Source: Clostridiales bacterium (lineage in GTDB: Bacteria > Bacillota > Clostridia > Christensenellales > Borkfalkiaceae). From it: DNA of 64,000 nucleotides. The notes under the pieces are model-generated. The model was not told where the DNA came from. It saw only the letters and a list, made by a program, of their open reading frames with translations, and did not search any database. The stretch lies in the NCBI GenBank assembly GCA_015069495.1, contig SVIN01000009.1, positions 1 to 64,000 on the forward strand, given 5' to 3'. Of the stretch, positions 43,278 through 51,406 are shown in pieces; positions within the stretch are counted from its first letter, which is position 1; every line of letters begins with the position of its first letter. The translations under genes were made by a program, and so were the position numbers.

Positions 43278-44240
43278 TTAGTAAAACACTGCCAATGCTT
43301 GTTCAGGTTGGTCGCAGACAATCACTTTTTCCGCAATCAAAACAGGCCCTTTGCCCTTATAGATGCGATGCTTTTGGAATGTAATTTTCGCTGTAACACA
43401 AATCCAATCACGTGTTTCCAACTCCATTGCAGACGGCAATACGCAGGCTACACCGCAATACTGAATATCGTCTTCACAGCAGGTCATGACGTGTCTGCCA
43501 ACCACGATATCAGTCGGTTCTAAACGTTTATCTCTTGCGACGATGCCTTTGAATTTTACCGTTTTACCAACGTATTCTTCTAAATTTTCCGTCAAATCAC
43601 GGTAGAAGAATGCATAATCCTTATCCTCAATTTCGATAATCGGTGCGTTGACGTCAAAAGGCAACGGGTCTTCAATGTCATCGAAGTCCGCTTTACCATC
43701 CACGCGCTCATACACGATATCGCATCTACGGCTGATGGCGCGCACAAGTTTATGCAGGTTCATCTTGTCCATGGTATCATCATAACGGTTGAATACGACC
43801 AACTGCGTGTCTTGGATTTTGTCAAATACAAGCTGTCGCATGTTGGCGTTATAATTGGTGAAAGTACGCGCATCAAAGAATGTCATCAATTGATTGATCA
43901 TCCAACCTTCGGGCATTGCGTTGAAAAAGTCGCCAAGTTCCCACATGCCGTTGTATTCTACCACGATACGTTCTGCACCGTGTTTTAATTGCAATGCGGA
44001 TAAAACTTCTTCCGTTAATTGGGATTTATCCTCTAAAACCTCAATCGCAACAGATTCCGCCTTCGCAAATTTGATGCTTTCATATTCCTCTTCCCCCTCT
44101 TCACAAACGAGAAGCAAAGTCTTTTCCCCTGCGGAAAAACGAGGATCTTCAAAGGTTTCTTGTATAAATTTGGTTTTGCCCGATTCTAAGAAACCCAAAA
44201 ACATGTATACGGGGGTTTCTACGGGTAATTTTTTCGCCAT
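43278..44240 (-). CDS. P-loop GTPase of the COG0523/CobW group with TIGR03943-like C-terminal domain
   Basis: 320 residues. P-loop MFLGFLESGKTKFIQ (residues 16-23 form GFLESGKT), a NRYD-type base motif (VVFNRYDDTMD) and a C-terminal beta domain (about 215-320): GKTVKFKGIVARDKRLEPTD and RHVMTCCEDDIQYCGVACV. The latter resembles the soluble domain of TIGR03943 proteins, which accompany putative metal permeases. It lies nine bases after the His-rich COG0523 gene, and the two probably act as a pair in metal handling. No permease gene is adjacent. Confidence 0.8.
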   Translation of the reverse strand: MAKKLPVETPVYMFLGFLESGKTKFIQETFEDPRFSAGEKTLLLVCEEGEEEYESIKFAKAESVAIEVLEDKSQLTEEVLSALQLKHGAERIVVEYNGMWELGDFFNAMPEGWMINQLMTFFDARTFTNYNANMRQLVFDKIQDTQLVVFNRYDDTMDKMNLHKLVRAISRRCDIVYERVDGKADFDDIEDPLPFDVNAPIIEIEDKDYAFFYRDLTENLEEYVGKTVKFKGIVARDKRLEPTDIVVGRHVMTCCEDDIQYCGVACVLPSAMELETRDWICVTAKITFQKHRIYKGKGPVLIAEKVIVCDQPEQALAVFY

Positions 44241-44249
44241 AATATCTCC

Positions 44250-45422
44250 TTACGCGTTGAACAATTCTTTCAATGCGGTTTCATTTAAGTTGCAACCGAT
44301 TACACACAATCTGCCCGTCACACCTGCACTGCCTTCGCGCACGTCCGCTTCACCAGGCACGTAGTCAAAATGCAACCAGCAACCCTCGCCCGCTACAATA
44401 CCTTTCGCACGGAGAATGTTACCGTATTCATGTTCGTGTTGCATTTCCGCCAATGCGTTTTCAAGTTCCGCTTTCGTAAATACACGAGTCGTTTCTACAC
44501 CCCAGCTGGTGAAAACTTCGTCCGCATGGTGGTGCCCGTGATGGTGCTCATGATGGTGTTCGTGGCACCCATGTCCGTGTTCATGCTCATGATGATGGTG
44601 ATGGCAACAACAATCGGGGTCATCACATTCCTCTTCGTGATGGTGATGATGTTCTTCCTCGTGATGGTGATGACAGCAACAATCGGGATCGTGACATTCC
44701 TCTTCGTGATGGTGATGATGTCCTTCCTCGTGATGGTGATGACAGCAACAATCAGGGTCATCACATTCTTCCTCATGATGATGGTGATGCATTTCTTCCG
44801 CCAAACGATCAAGTTCGGCTTGCAAGCAATCCTTTTGTTCCATCGCCGCCAAAATCGTTTTACCGTCCAAGCTATCCCACGATGCAGTCACAAGTGTCGC
44901 CGTTCCATTTTTACCTCTTAAAAGTTCCACAGCGGTCGCCAGCTTATCCGCGGACGCTTTATCCGTATGGGAAAGAATAATACACCCTGCATTTTCCACT
45001 TGGTCGTTGAAAAATTCGCCAAAGTTTTTCATGTACATTTTGCATTTGGACGCGTCTACCACCGTACAGAATGCATTGAGCTGTGCATTGTCAAGTTTCG
45101 CATTTGCAACCGCCTTAATAACGTCGCTGAGTTTCCCTACCCCCGAAGGTTCGATAAGGATACGTTCGGGCGCGTACTGTGCCACAACTTGTTGCAACGC
45201 CTTGGAGAAATCCCCCACGAGGGAACAGCAGATACAACCCGAATTCATCTCCGTTACGTTGATACCTGCATCTTGTAAAAATCCGCCGTCGATACCGATT
45301 TCGCCAAATTCGTTTTCAATCAAAACGACCTTTTCATCAGCATAAGCTTCTTTAATCAACTTCTTAATCAGCGTAGTTTTCCCCGCCCCTAAAAAGCCTG
45401 AAAAAATATCAATTTTAGTCAT
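44250..45422 (-). CDS. COG0523 (CobW-type) G3E GTPase metallochaperone with His/Cys-rich repeats
   Basis: 390 residues. G1 motif FSGFLGAGKTTLIKKLI, the metal-binding CxCC motif MNSGCICCSLVGDF (Cys63, 65, 66), EPSGVG, and SHTDKA as the base motif. Between the GTPase and C-terminal CobW_C domain is an insertion of about 95 residues made of three 23-residue repeats of the form HHHHHEEECDDPDCCCHHHH and a His-rich tail. Such stretches bind Zn, Ni or Co. COG0523 proteins deliver metal to client proteins, often under zinc limitation. Which metal is meant here is unknown; no Zur box was recognised upstream. Confidence 0.9.
   Translation of the reverse strand: MTKIDIFSGFLGAGKTTLIKKLIKEAYADEKVVLIENEFGEIGIDGGFLQDAGINVTEMNSGCICCSLVGDFSKALQQVVAQYAPERILIEPSGVGKLSDVIKAVANAKLDNAQLNAFCTVVDASKCKMYMKNFGEFFNDQVENAGCIILSHTDKASADKLATAVELLRGKNGTATLVTASWDSLDGKTILAAMEQKDCLQAELDRLAEEMHHHHHEEECDDPDCCCHHHHEEGHHHHHEEECHDPDCCCHHHHEEEHHHHHEEECDDPDCCCHHHHHEHEHGHGCHEHHHEHHHGHHHADEVFTSWGVETTRVFTKAELENALAEMQHEHEYGNILRAKGIVAGEGCWLHFDYVPGEADVREGSAGVTGRLCVIGCNLNETALKELFNA
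44600..44790. repeat. 69-base tandem repeat encoding the His/Cys metal-binding stretch
   Basis: Three units with a 69-base period (landmark CAATCGGG/CAATCAGG at 44611, 44680 and 44749), in frame, 23 codons each. Each unit encodes five His, Glu-Glu-Glu-Cys, DDPD or HDPD, three Cys and four His. Confidence 0.9.
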
Positions 45423-45460
45423 AATTTTTTACCTTCTTTTATGTTTAAATGTTACAATTT

Positions 45461-45558
45461 ACTAAGACTGCGCAACCTCAGGTTGGTTAAAAACGAAGCA
45501 ACCTTACAAAATGAATGATAAGACACTAAGACTGCGTCCAACGTCAGGTTGGTTAAAA
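45461..45558. repeat. Two degenerate copies of a dispersed repeat
   Basis: ACTAAGACTGCG followed by a CAACCTCAGGTTGG-type palindrome occurs at 45461-45493 and, as ACTAAGACTGCGTCCAACG..., at 45525-45558. On the minus strand the second reads CTTAGTGTCTTATCA and TTTTGTAAGG...CTTCG, which matches the repeat block at 59.4-59.9 kb. It fills the gap between the aminopeptidase and COG0523 genes; the promoter for the latter is not obvious. Confidence 0.7.
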
Positions 45559-46779
45559 CGCCCAGTTGCCGTTTTCAAAGATCTGGATTCGTTTTCCGTC
45601 TTTCGTTACGCCGACAATCGACATATCCCTCGAACCAATCATGAAATCTACGTGAATCATACTCTCGTTGATACCGCGCGCTTTGCATTCTTCATCCGTC
45701 AAGTTTTCAAAGCCTTTCAAACATTCATTAAACCCAAACCCAAGCGCGAAATGACAGCTTGCATTTTCATCAAACAAGGTGTTGTAGAACAAAACACCCG
45801 ATTCGTTGATAGGCGAATCGTAAGGAATCAATGCGCATTCGCCAAGGCGAGCCGCACCTTCGTCCATCGATACCATCTTCTTCAACAATTCTTCCCCTTT
45901 TTCCGCCTTGACCTCTACAACTCTGCCGCCCTCAAAACGCATAGAGAAATTTTCAATCAATTCACCCATGTACGACAAAGGTTTGGTCGAATATACAATC
46001 CCTTCCGCAGCACCTGCTTTGGGGGAAGTGAAAACTTCTTCCGTGGGCATATTGGGATTGAACACTCTGCCTTGCAAAGTTTTTTCATTACCGCCCGCGA
46101 AAATACCGTCTTCCAACAATTCCACAGTCAAATCCGTGCCATTCGCACTCTTATATTCCAAATACTTCAACCCTAAATTGTTAAGGTAGGCGCAACGCGC
46201 GTCCAAATCATCATTGTGCGCTTTCCACGCCGTCACGGGATCGTCACCGTCCGCGCGCGCCGTGTGCAAAATCACCTTCCACATTTCTTCCACCGCTTCT
46301 TCTTCGGGCAAGTTGGGGAACACTTTTTTTGCCCAAGCTTTACCAGGCACAGCCGCAATGCACCATTGGTGCTTGTTTTCAAGTGCCGTGCGGAAAGGTT
46401 TGATTTCAGGGAAAACGGCTTGTCTAACCTTACTCAATTTCGCTTGGTCAGCCCCCTTCATTCCGTCGGGATCTTCCGATTCAATCCAAAGACGGCAAGC
46501 AAATTTTTCCGCTTTGTACTGCCATTTTGCCTTTACCCAAGGTTGAAGTTTGGACATGCTTTCCAAGGTTTGGTAATTGGAGCGGAGCTTTGCGATGGGT
46601 TGGTGACTCCAATCCACGTAAACTTCCGCCGCGCCTGCCTTGTAGCATTCTTCCACCACCATCGTGACGAAATCAGGTTGATCCAACCCTGCTTCCACGA
46701 ACACCACTTGACCTTCCTGAACGTTTAAGCCGACCTTTGCAAGCAATTCGGCATATTTTTGCAATTGTACTTTTTCCAT
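45553..46779 (-). CDS. M29-family aminopeptidase (AmpS/PepS type)
   Basis: 408 residues, the standard length for the M29 metallo-aminopeptidases. Recognised by IAAVPGKAWAKKVFP, GTDLTVELLEDGIFAGG, NMPTEEVFTSPKAGAAEG and the metal-ligand segment SMIHVDFMIGSRDMSIVG. It removes N-terminal residues from peptides in the cytoplasm. Three bases behind the oligoendopeptidase gene, so the two peptidases form an operon. Confidence 0.93.
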   Translation of the reverse strand: MEKVQLQKYAELLAKVGLNVQEGQVVFVEAGLDQPDFVTMVVEECYKAGAAEVYVDWSHQPIAKLRSNYQTLESMSKLQPWVKAKWQYKAEKFACRLWIESEDPDGMKGADQAKLSKVRQAVFPEIKPFRTALENKHQWCIAAVPGKAWAKKVFPNLPEEEAVEEMWKVILHTARADGDDPVTAWKAHNDDLDARCAYLNNLGLKYLEYKSANGTDLTVELLEDGIFAGGNEKTLQGRVFNPNMPTEEVFTSPKAGAAEGIVYSTKPLSYMGELIENFSMRFEGGRVVEVKAEKGEELLKKMVSMDEGAARLGECALIPYDSPINESGVLFYNTLFDENASCHFALGFGFNECLKGFENLTDEECKARGINESMIHVDFMIGSRDMSIVGVTKDGKRIQIFENGNWAF

Positions 46780-46782
46780 AAT

Positions 46783-48489
46783 TTACTCCTTAATGTCTTC
46801 TTTTAAAATGTTAATGGCATAACTTACCGCGCGTTTTACCCCGCCCGACTCGAAGGGATTGGCAAGGTTCGCCGCACGCAACGTGTCCAAATATCCAAGC
46901 GAGCCGCCCAACTTACACAAGGTCATGTAATCCCGCCAACCTGCCGTTTTGTCCGTTGCGATTTTTTTCTTAAATTCTAACGCGCCCATCGTTGTCAGCG
47001 TGTAGTTGATATAATAGAACGGATAGTGGAAAATATGCAATTTATGATACCACCAACCGCCGCGATTGAAGAAATCATTATCCTCACCATAATCACGCCA
47101 AGGCATATATTTCTTTTCCAAATCACGCCAAGCCGCCGTTCTTTCCGCAGGCGTCATGTCGGGATTTTCGTAAACGATATGTTGAAATTCGTCCACGGCA
47201 ACACCGAATGGCACAAACGTCAACGCTTCCTGCAAGTGTTGGAAACGGTACAAGTCTGCCTTGTCGCCAAAGAAAGATTCCGCATAGGGATAAGCGAATT
47301 GTTCCATGGACATGGAATGAATTTCCGCAATGTCCGTCGGTTCGCTCCACAATGCTTGCAAAGGCTGGTGGCGCATCGCCATATATCCCGCGAACGCGTG
47401 CCCCATTTCATGGGTCAATACGTCTACGTCGCCCGTCGTACCGTTAAAACACGAATATACGAACGGCGCTTTATAATCACTAAGCGTCGTCATATACCCA
47501 GTCGCCGCTTTGTTGGGTTTATTGTCGAGATCCATGAGTTCGTGTTCAATCATGAAATCGATAAATTCCCCTGTTTCCGCGCTCATATCATGGTACATTT
47601 GACGCGCTTGCTCCACAAGATACGCACGGTCGCCGATGGGAACGGCATTACCGCCTAAGAATTTCAATTCTTCGTCATAAAAGTAAAGCTTTTCCACGCC
47701 GATACGCTTGGCTTGCGCCTTGTAAAGTTCACAGCAAAAAGGCACAATTTCCGTCAAGACCTGCTGTCTAAACGAAGCAACGTCCTTTTCGTCATAATCC
47801 ATACGGCCTTGTTGCATGTATCCAAGCGGAACAAAGTTTTTAAAGCCCATGTTCAGCCCCATTTGATGGCGGATTTTGACCAGACGGTCGAAAATTTCAC
47901 CCATTTCCGTATCGTGCTGTTCGAAAAATTCCGCATACTTTTTCGCCGCCGCCTTGCGCACTTCACGGTCGGGGTCGGAGAAATATTTCATGATTCCGTA
48001 CAAATTATGTTCCCCGCCGTCAAAGGGAATTTTACAAGCCGCCGTTAAACGCTGGTAACGGTTTGTCAACTCGTTTTCTTCCTGCATCAGCGCAATATTT
48101 TTTTCCGAGAAACTGTCTACCCCCAATTGAATTGCTTTGAGGAACTGTTCGCCGTATTCACGGTCAATATCCGCCTTGAAAGGCGAATTTAACAAGGCAA
48201 GGTTAAACCCTTGTGTATAGGGCATCAGTTCGGGGTATTGCTGATTGATATATTCATCCTCTTTTTCATAAAATTCATCCGAGGTATCCACGGTGTGGCG
48301 AATGCTTACAATCACCGCCATCGTCGTAAAGTGAGAAGAAATTTTTTCTTCTTCCAAGATACAAGCCTTCACCTCGTCATAGGATTTTGCCGCCGTTACG
48401 CGGGCATTCAAATCGGTGTAAAACGCCTTCAATTCTTCAAAATTCGGGCGTGTGTATTCTAATTCTTCAAAGGTTGTCAACGTTTTCAT
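46783..48489 (-). CDS. M3-family oligoendopeptidase
   Basis: 568 residues. The zinc motif HEMGHAFAGYMA with the third ligand Glu downstream (TDIAEIHSMSMEQF) marks M3 (PepF/thimet type). It cleaves short peptides, complementing the aminopeptidase that follows. I start at the ATG 48489 behind GGAG; a GTG nine bases upstream is possible. Confidence 0.94.
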   Translation of the reverse strand: MKTLTTFEELEYTRPNFEELKAFYTDLNARVTAAKSYDEVKACILEEEKISSHFTTMAVIVSIRHTVDTSDEFYEKEDEYINQQYPELMPYTQGFNLALLNSPFKADIDREYGEQFLKAIQLGVDSFSEKNIALMQEENELTNRYQRLTAACKIPFDGGEHNLYGIMKYFSDPDREVRKAAAKKYAEFFEQHDTEMGEIFDRLVKIRHQMGLNMGFKNFVPLGYMQQGRMDYDEKDVASFRQQVLTEIVPFCCELYKAQAKRIGVEKLYFYDEELKFLGGNAVPIGDRAYLVEQARQMYHDMSAETGEFIDFMIEHELMDLDNKPNKAATGYMTTLSDYKAPFVYSCFNGTTGDVDVLTHEMGHAFAGYMAMRHQPLQALWSEPTDIAEIHSMSMEQFAYPYAESFFGDKADLYRFQHLQEALTFVPFGVAVDEFQHIVYENPDMTPAERTAAWRDLEKKYMPWRDYGEDNDFFNRGGWWYHKLHIFHYPFYYINYTLTTMGALEFKKKIATDKTAGWRDYMTLCKLGGSLGYLDTLRAANLANPFESGGVKRAVSYAINILKEDIKE

Positions 48490-48519
48490 GAAACACACAT
48501 CTCCTTAACCTTATAGGTT

Positions 48520-49512
48520 CTAACCTATTAAATCGTAATTTATATTTTGGTAGAACAACGCGCGGATTTCGGCGTCATCCTTGGTTTTTGTCAATATCCA
48601 CATAAGTTTTGTGATAATGCTTTCATAGGTCATCGCGTAACTTTCCAACAGGTCAAAGCGGTTTTTCCAGCCTCTGCCTACTTGGTAAACGTCCATATCG
48701 CTGCCTTCTTCTTGTACTTGTGTGGTGACTACCAACGTCTTGCCTTTGCGTTCCCACTTTTCCATCAGCTCGTAAAAGCCGTAATAATCCCCTTCGGGAA
48801 TACCGCCCGTACCGTACCCCGCCAAAACAACCGCATCGTTGTATTGGAAGTAACTGTTTAAAATTTCACTGTTCATCCCAGGCGTTAAGGTCAACAAACC
48901 AACCTTGGCATTCAATTCTAAGAAAAATTCAGGCTTGTCCTGTTTCGGGGTTTTGATATACTGTATAATCCGCCCATCGCGAATGGTCGCAAGGTGCGGG
49001 AAATCCACGCTGGTAAAGGCGTTGAAACTCTTCGTACGCACTTTCTTCGCGCGCGTGCCTGCAATGACTTTACCTTGGAACACAATCACAACGTCCGATG
49101 CGTCGTTACTTGCCGCGTATAAGAAACTGTCGCGCAGGTTGATTCTGCCGTCCGTATCCTCTTTGTCAATCGGCTTTTGCGATCCCGTAAAGACAATGGG
49201 CTTGGGGGAATGTTGCACCATGTACGAAATCATCGCCGCGGTGTACGACATGGTATCCGTACCATGACAAATGACGAATCCATCGTAAAAATCATAATTG
49301 TCGCGGATTGCCGTTGCCAAACGTACCCAATGGTCGGGGGTCACATTTGTACTGTCGATATTGTAAATTTGAATGGTTTCCGCTTCGCAAAATTGACTAA
49401 TTTCGGGTACGCATTTCAACAAACTGCTTGCCGCCAGTTCAGGGATTAAACCCTGCTTACCCGATTGCGAAGCGATTGTGCCACCCGTTGCTATCAATAA
49501 AATTTTTTTCAT
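48520..49512 (-). CDS. L-asparaginase (type I, cytoplasmic)
   Basis: 330 residues. The two catalytic threonine motifs are present: LLIATGGTIASQ near the N-terminus and VICHGTDTMSYTAAM (Thr-Asp) near residue 85. FTGSQKPIDKEDTDGRIN and GYGTGGIPEGD fit asparaginase/glutaminase. No signal peptide, so the cytoplasmic AnsA type. It overlaps the U32 gene stop by four bases (ATGA) and is last in that operon. Confidence 0.94.
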   Translation of the reverse strand: MKKILLIATGGTIASQSGKQGLIPELAASSLLKCVPEISQFCEAETIQIYNIDSTNVTPDHWVRLATAIRDNYDFYDGFVICHGTDTMSYTAAMISYMVQHSPKPIVFTGSQKPIDKEDTDGRINLRDSFLYAASNDASDVVIVFQGKVIAGTRAKKVRTKSFNAFTSVDFPHLATIRDGRIIQYIKTPKQDKPEFFLELNAKVGLLTLTPGMNSEILNSYFQYNDAVVLAGYGTGGIPEGDYYGFYELMEKWERKGKTLVVTTQVQEEGSDMDVYQVGRGWKNRFDLLESYAMTYESIITKLMWILTKTKDDAEIRALFYQNINYDLIG

Positions 49513-50744
49513 ATCGTTTCCGCCTTATTTCTACGCAGATAATCCCCTTTTTTCAAGGTATACGGACATTTGATTTTATAGATTTCTTGTACAAGTTTCC
49601 CATCGTCCGTACGCGCACCCTTGCTGTCGTAAATTTCTTCCGCGACAAAGCGTTTACCAAAGGTATCGTCAGGGGAAAGCACTTCCAATATATCGCCTTG
49701 TTTGAAACGGTTACGCATCTCCGCCAAAATATATCCATCCTCACAGCCGACAACGTCTGCAATATAGACGGAATCGCCTTTGGATTGACTGTCGGCGTAG
49801 TTGACCGTCTGCGCATTTTCACCCAGCGTATATGCCGTTGTGTAATCACGGTGAGCAACGTTGGAGAGTTCCTTTTCCGACACGGATAAGTCCCCGCCGT
49901 TCATCAAACGCCTATACGCATTGATGACCGTTGCCAGGTAATAACCGCTCTTCATTCTGCCCTCAATCTTAAATGAACGCACACCTGCCCCCTCCATTTC
50001 ACGTAAATGGGCAAGCATATTGAGGTCCTTACTGTTGAAAATGTAGGTTCCTCTTTCATCCTCTTCAATCGGCATCCAATCACTCGGCCCGCCCGTTGCA
50101 TTTAACGCACGCACCTCGTAACGCCATCTGCACGATTGCACACATGCACCGCGGTTGGACGATCTGCCGTCCAAATAATCGGACAAAAGACATCTGCCGC
50201 TGTAAGAAATACACATCGCGCCGTGAACAAAAGCTTCTAACTCGGTATCGGGTACAAAATCGTGAATTTCTGCGATTTCGTTTATCGAGAGCTCGCGGGC
50301 AAGAATCACGCGAGAAACACCCTGTTCCTGCCAAAATTTCACCGCATATTTGTTGGTGGTATTCGCCTGCGTGGAAAGGTGGATTTGTAAGTCGGGAGCG
50401 GCTTTTTTTGCCACGTAAACAATACCAGGGTCGCTGATAATCGCCGCATCCGCGCCAATGGCTTGCAGGGTTTGAAAGTAATCGGACAACTGCGCAAAAT
50501 CTGCGTTACGCGCAAACACGTTTGCTGTCACGTACACCTTTTTCCCAAGCGCATGGGCGTGAGAAAATGCGGAGGATAATTCATCCACCGTAAAGTTGTC
50601 GGCAAAGGTACGCAAGGAAAATTGCTTCCCGCCTACATACGCCGCATCCGCACCGAAATGGAATGCCGTAAGGAGTTTTGAATAACTGCCCGCGGGCGCT
50701 AAAAGTTCGGCTTTGATTGTAGTTTCTTCTCTTGTATTTTTCAA
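49509..50744 (-). CDS. U32 family protein (TrhP/YrrO-like, tRNA U34 hydroxylation)
   Basis: 411 residues. Called peptidase U32 by family; the signature is EAFVHGAMCISYSGRCLLSD, and AELLAPAGSYSKLLTAFHFG starts the TIM-barrel core. Cys residues in GACVQSCRWRYE are the ones thought to bind an Fe-S cluster. In Bacillus the homologues YrrN/YrrO form 5-hydroxyuridine at tRNA position 34, which the adjacent TrmR methylates; the same neighbour is present here. I propose a TTG start at 50744 behind GGGTGG, 22 bases after the methyltransferase gene, because the longer frame reads back into that gene. Confidence 0.88.
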   Translation of the reverse strand: MKNTREETTIKAELLAPAGSYSKLLTAFHFGADAAYVGGKQFSLRTFADNFTVDELSSAFSHAHALGKKVYVTANVFARNADFAQLSDYFQTLQAIGADAAIISDPGIVYVAKKAAPDLQIHLSTQANTTNKYAVKFWQEQGVSRVILARELSINEIAEIHDFVPDTELEAFVHGAMCISYSGRCLLSDYLDGRSSNRGACVQSCRWRYEVRALNATGGPSDWMPIEEDERGTYIFNSKDLNMLAHLREMEGAGVRSFKIEGRMKSGYYLATVINAYRRLMNGGDLSVSEKELSNVAHRDYTTAYTLGENAQTVNYADSQSKGDSVYIADVVGCEDGYILAEMRNRFKQGDILEVLSPDDTFGKRFVAEEIYDSKGARTDDGKLVQEIYKIKCPYTLKKGDYLRRNKAETI

Positions 50745-50766
50745 AATGTACCACCCATGGTCGAGT

Positions 50767-51399
50767 TTAACGATTTTTTTGCGGTTTAAATACCGACAAA
50801 GCAACCCCGTCCCCTACGTTCAAAACAGAGGTAATAAAATCCTTATCCGAGGTCACAACGTCCAAGTACGAACGGATTTTATCCACGATCGATTGACGTT
50901 TCTGCGGGGTCGGTTCTTCACCGCTTACCCAACCGTACAACAACACGTCATCGGCAAAAAGCAACGCCCCAGTCTTCATCATTCGCTTGAGGTCGAATAA
51001 ATATTTTTCATACTGCGCCTTCGGTCCGTCCAAGAAGACGAAGTCAAATTCACCGTCCATCATGGCGAGGATTTCCCCTGCATCACCCAAGTGTGCGGTG
51101 ACTCTGTCCGTCACTCCAAAATCAATGAAGTTTGCCTTAGCTTCCACATAACGTTCTTCTTCCAACTCTATCGTGGTCAAACGCGCGGACGGGCATTGTA
51201 ACAACATCGCCACCGACGATAAACCTACCGCCGTACCGATTTCTAAAATGCGTTTGGGTTTCGTTGCGTCCAACATCAACAAAAGGAAGTTCAGGGTTTC
51301 ATCGTCCGCCACGGGAATACCGCGCGACAATGCATCCGCGCGGCGCGCGGAAATGCGTTCGTCTATATTCAATTTCACCAAAGACGCCGTATATTTCAT
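50767..51399 (-). CDS. trmR: SAM-dependent O-methyltransferase, TrmR/YrrM-like
   Basis: 210 residues, COMT-like class I methyltransferase: KRILEIGTAVGLSSVAMLLQ (motif I), LTTIELEEERY (motif II) and FDFVFLDGPKAQYEKYL with the metal-binding Asp. With the U32 gene downstream it resembles the yrrM-yrrN-yrrO locus of Bacillus subtilis, where TrmR makes 5-methoxyuridine at tRNA U34. The symbol rests on that context. Seven bases after the RNase J gene. Confidence 0.85.
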   Translation of the reverse strand: MKYTASLVKLNIDERISARRADALSRGIPVADDETLNFLLLMLDATKPKRILEIGTAVGLSSVAMLLQCPSARLTTIELEEERYVEAKANFIDFGVTDRVTAHLGDAGEILAMMDGEFDFVFLDGPKAQYEKYLFDLKRMMKTGALLFADDVLLYGWVSGEEPTPQKRQSIVDKIRSYLDVVTSDKDFITSVLNVGDGVALSVFKPQKNR

Positions 51400-51406
51400 A
51401 ATGTCC

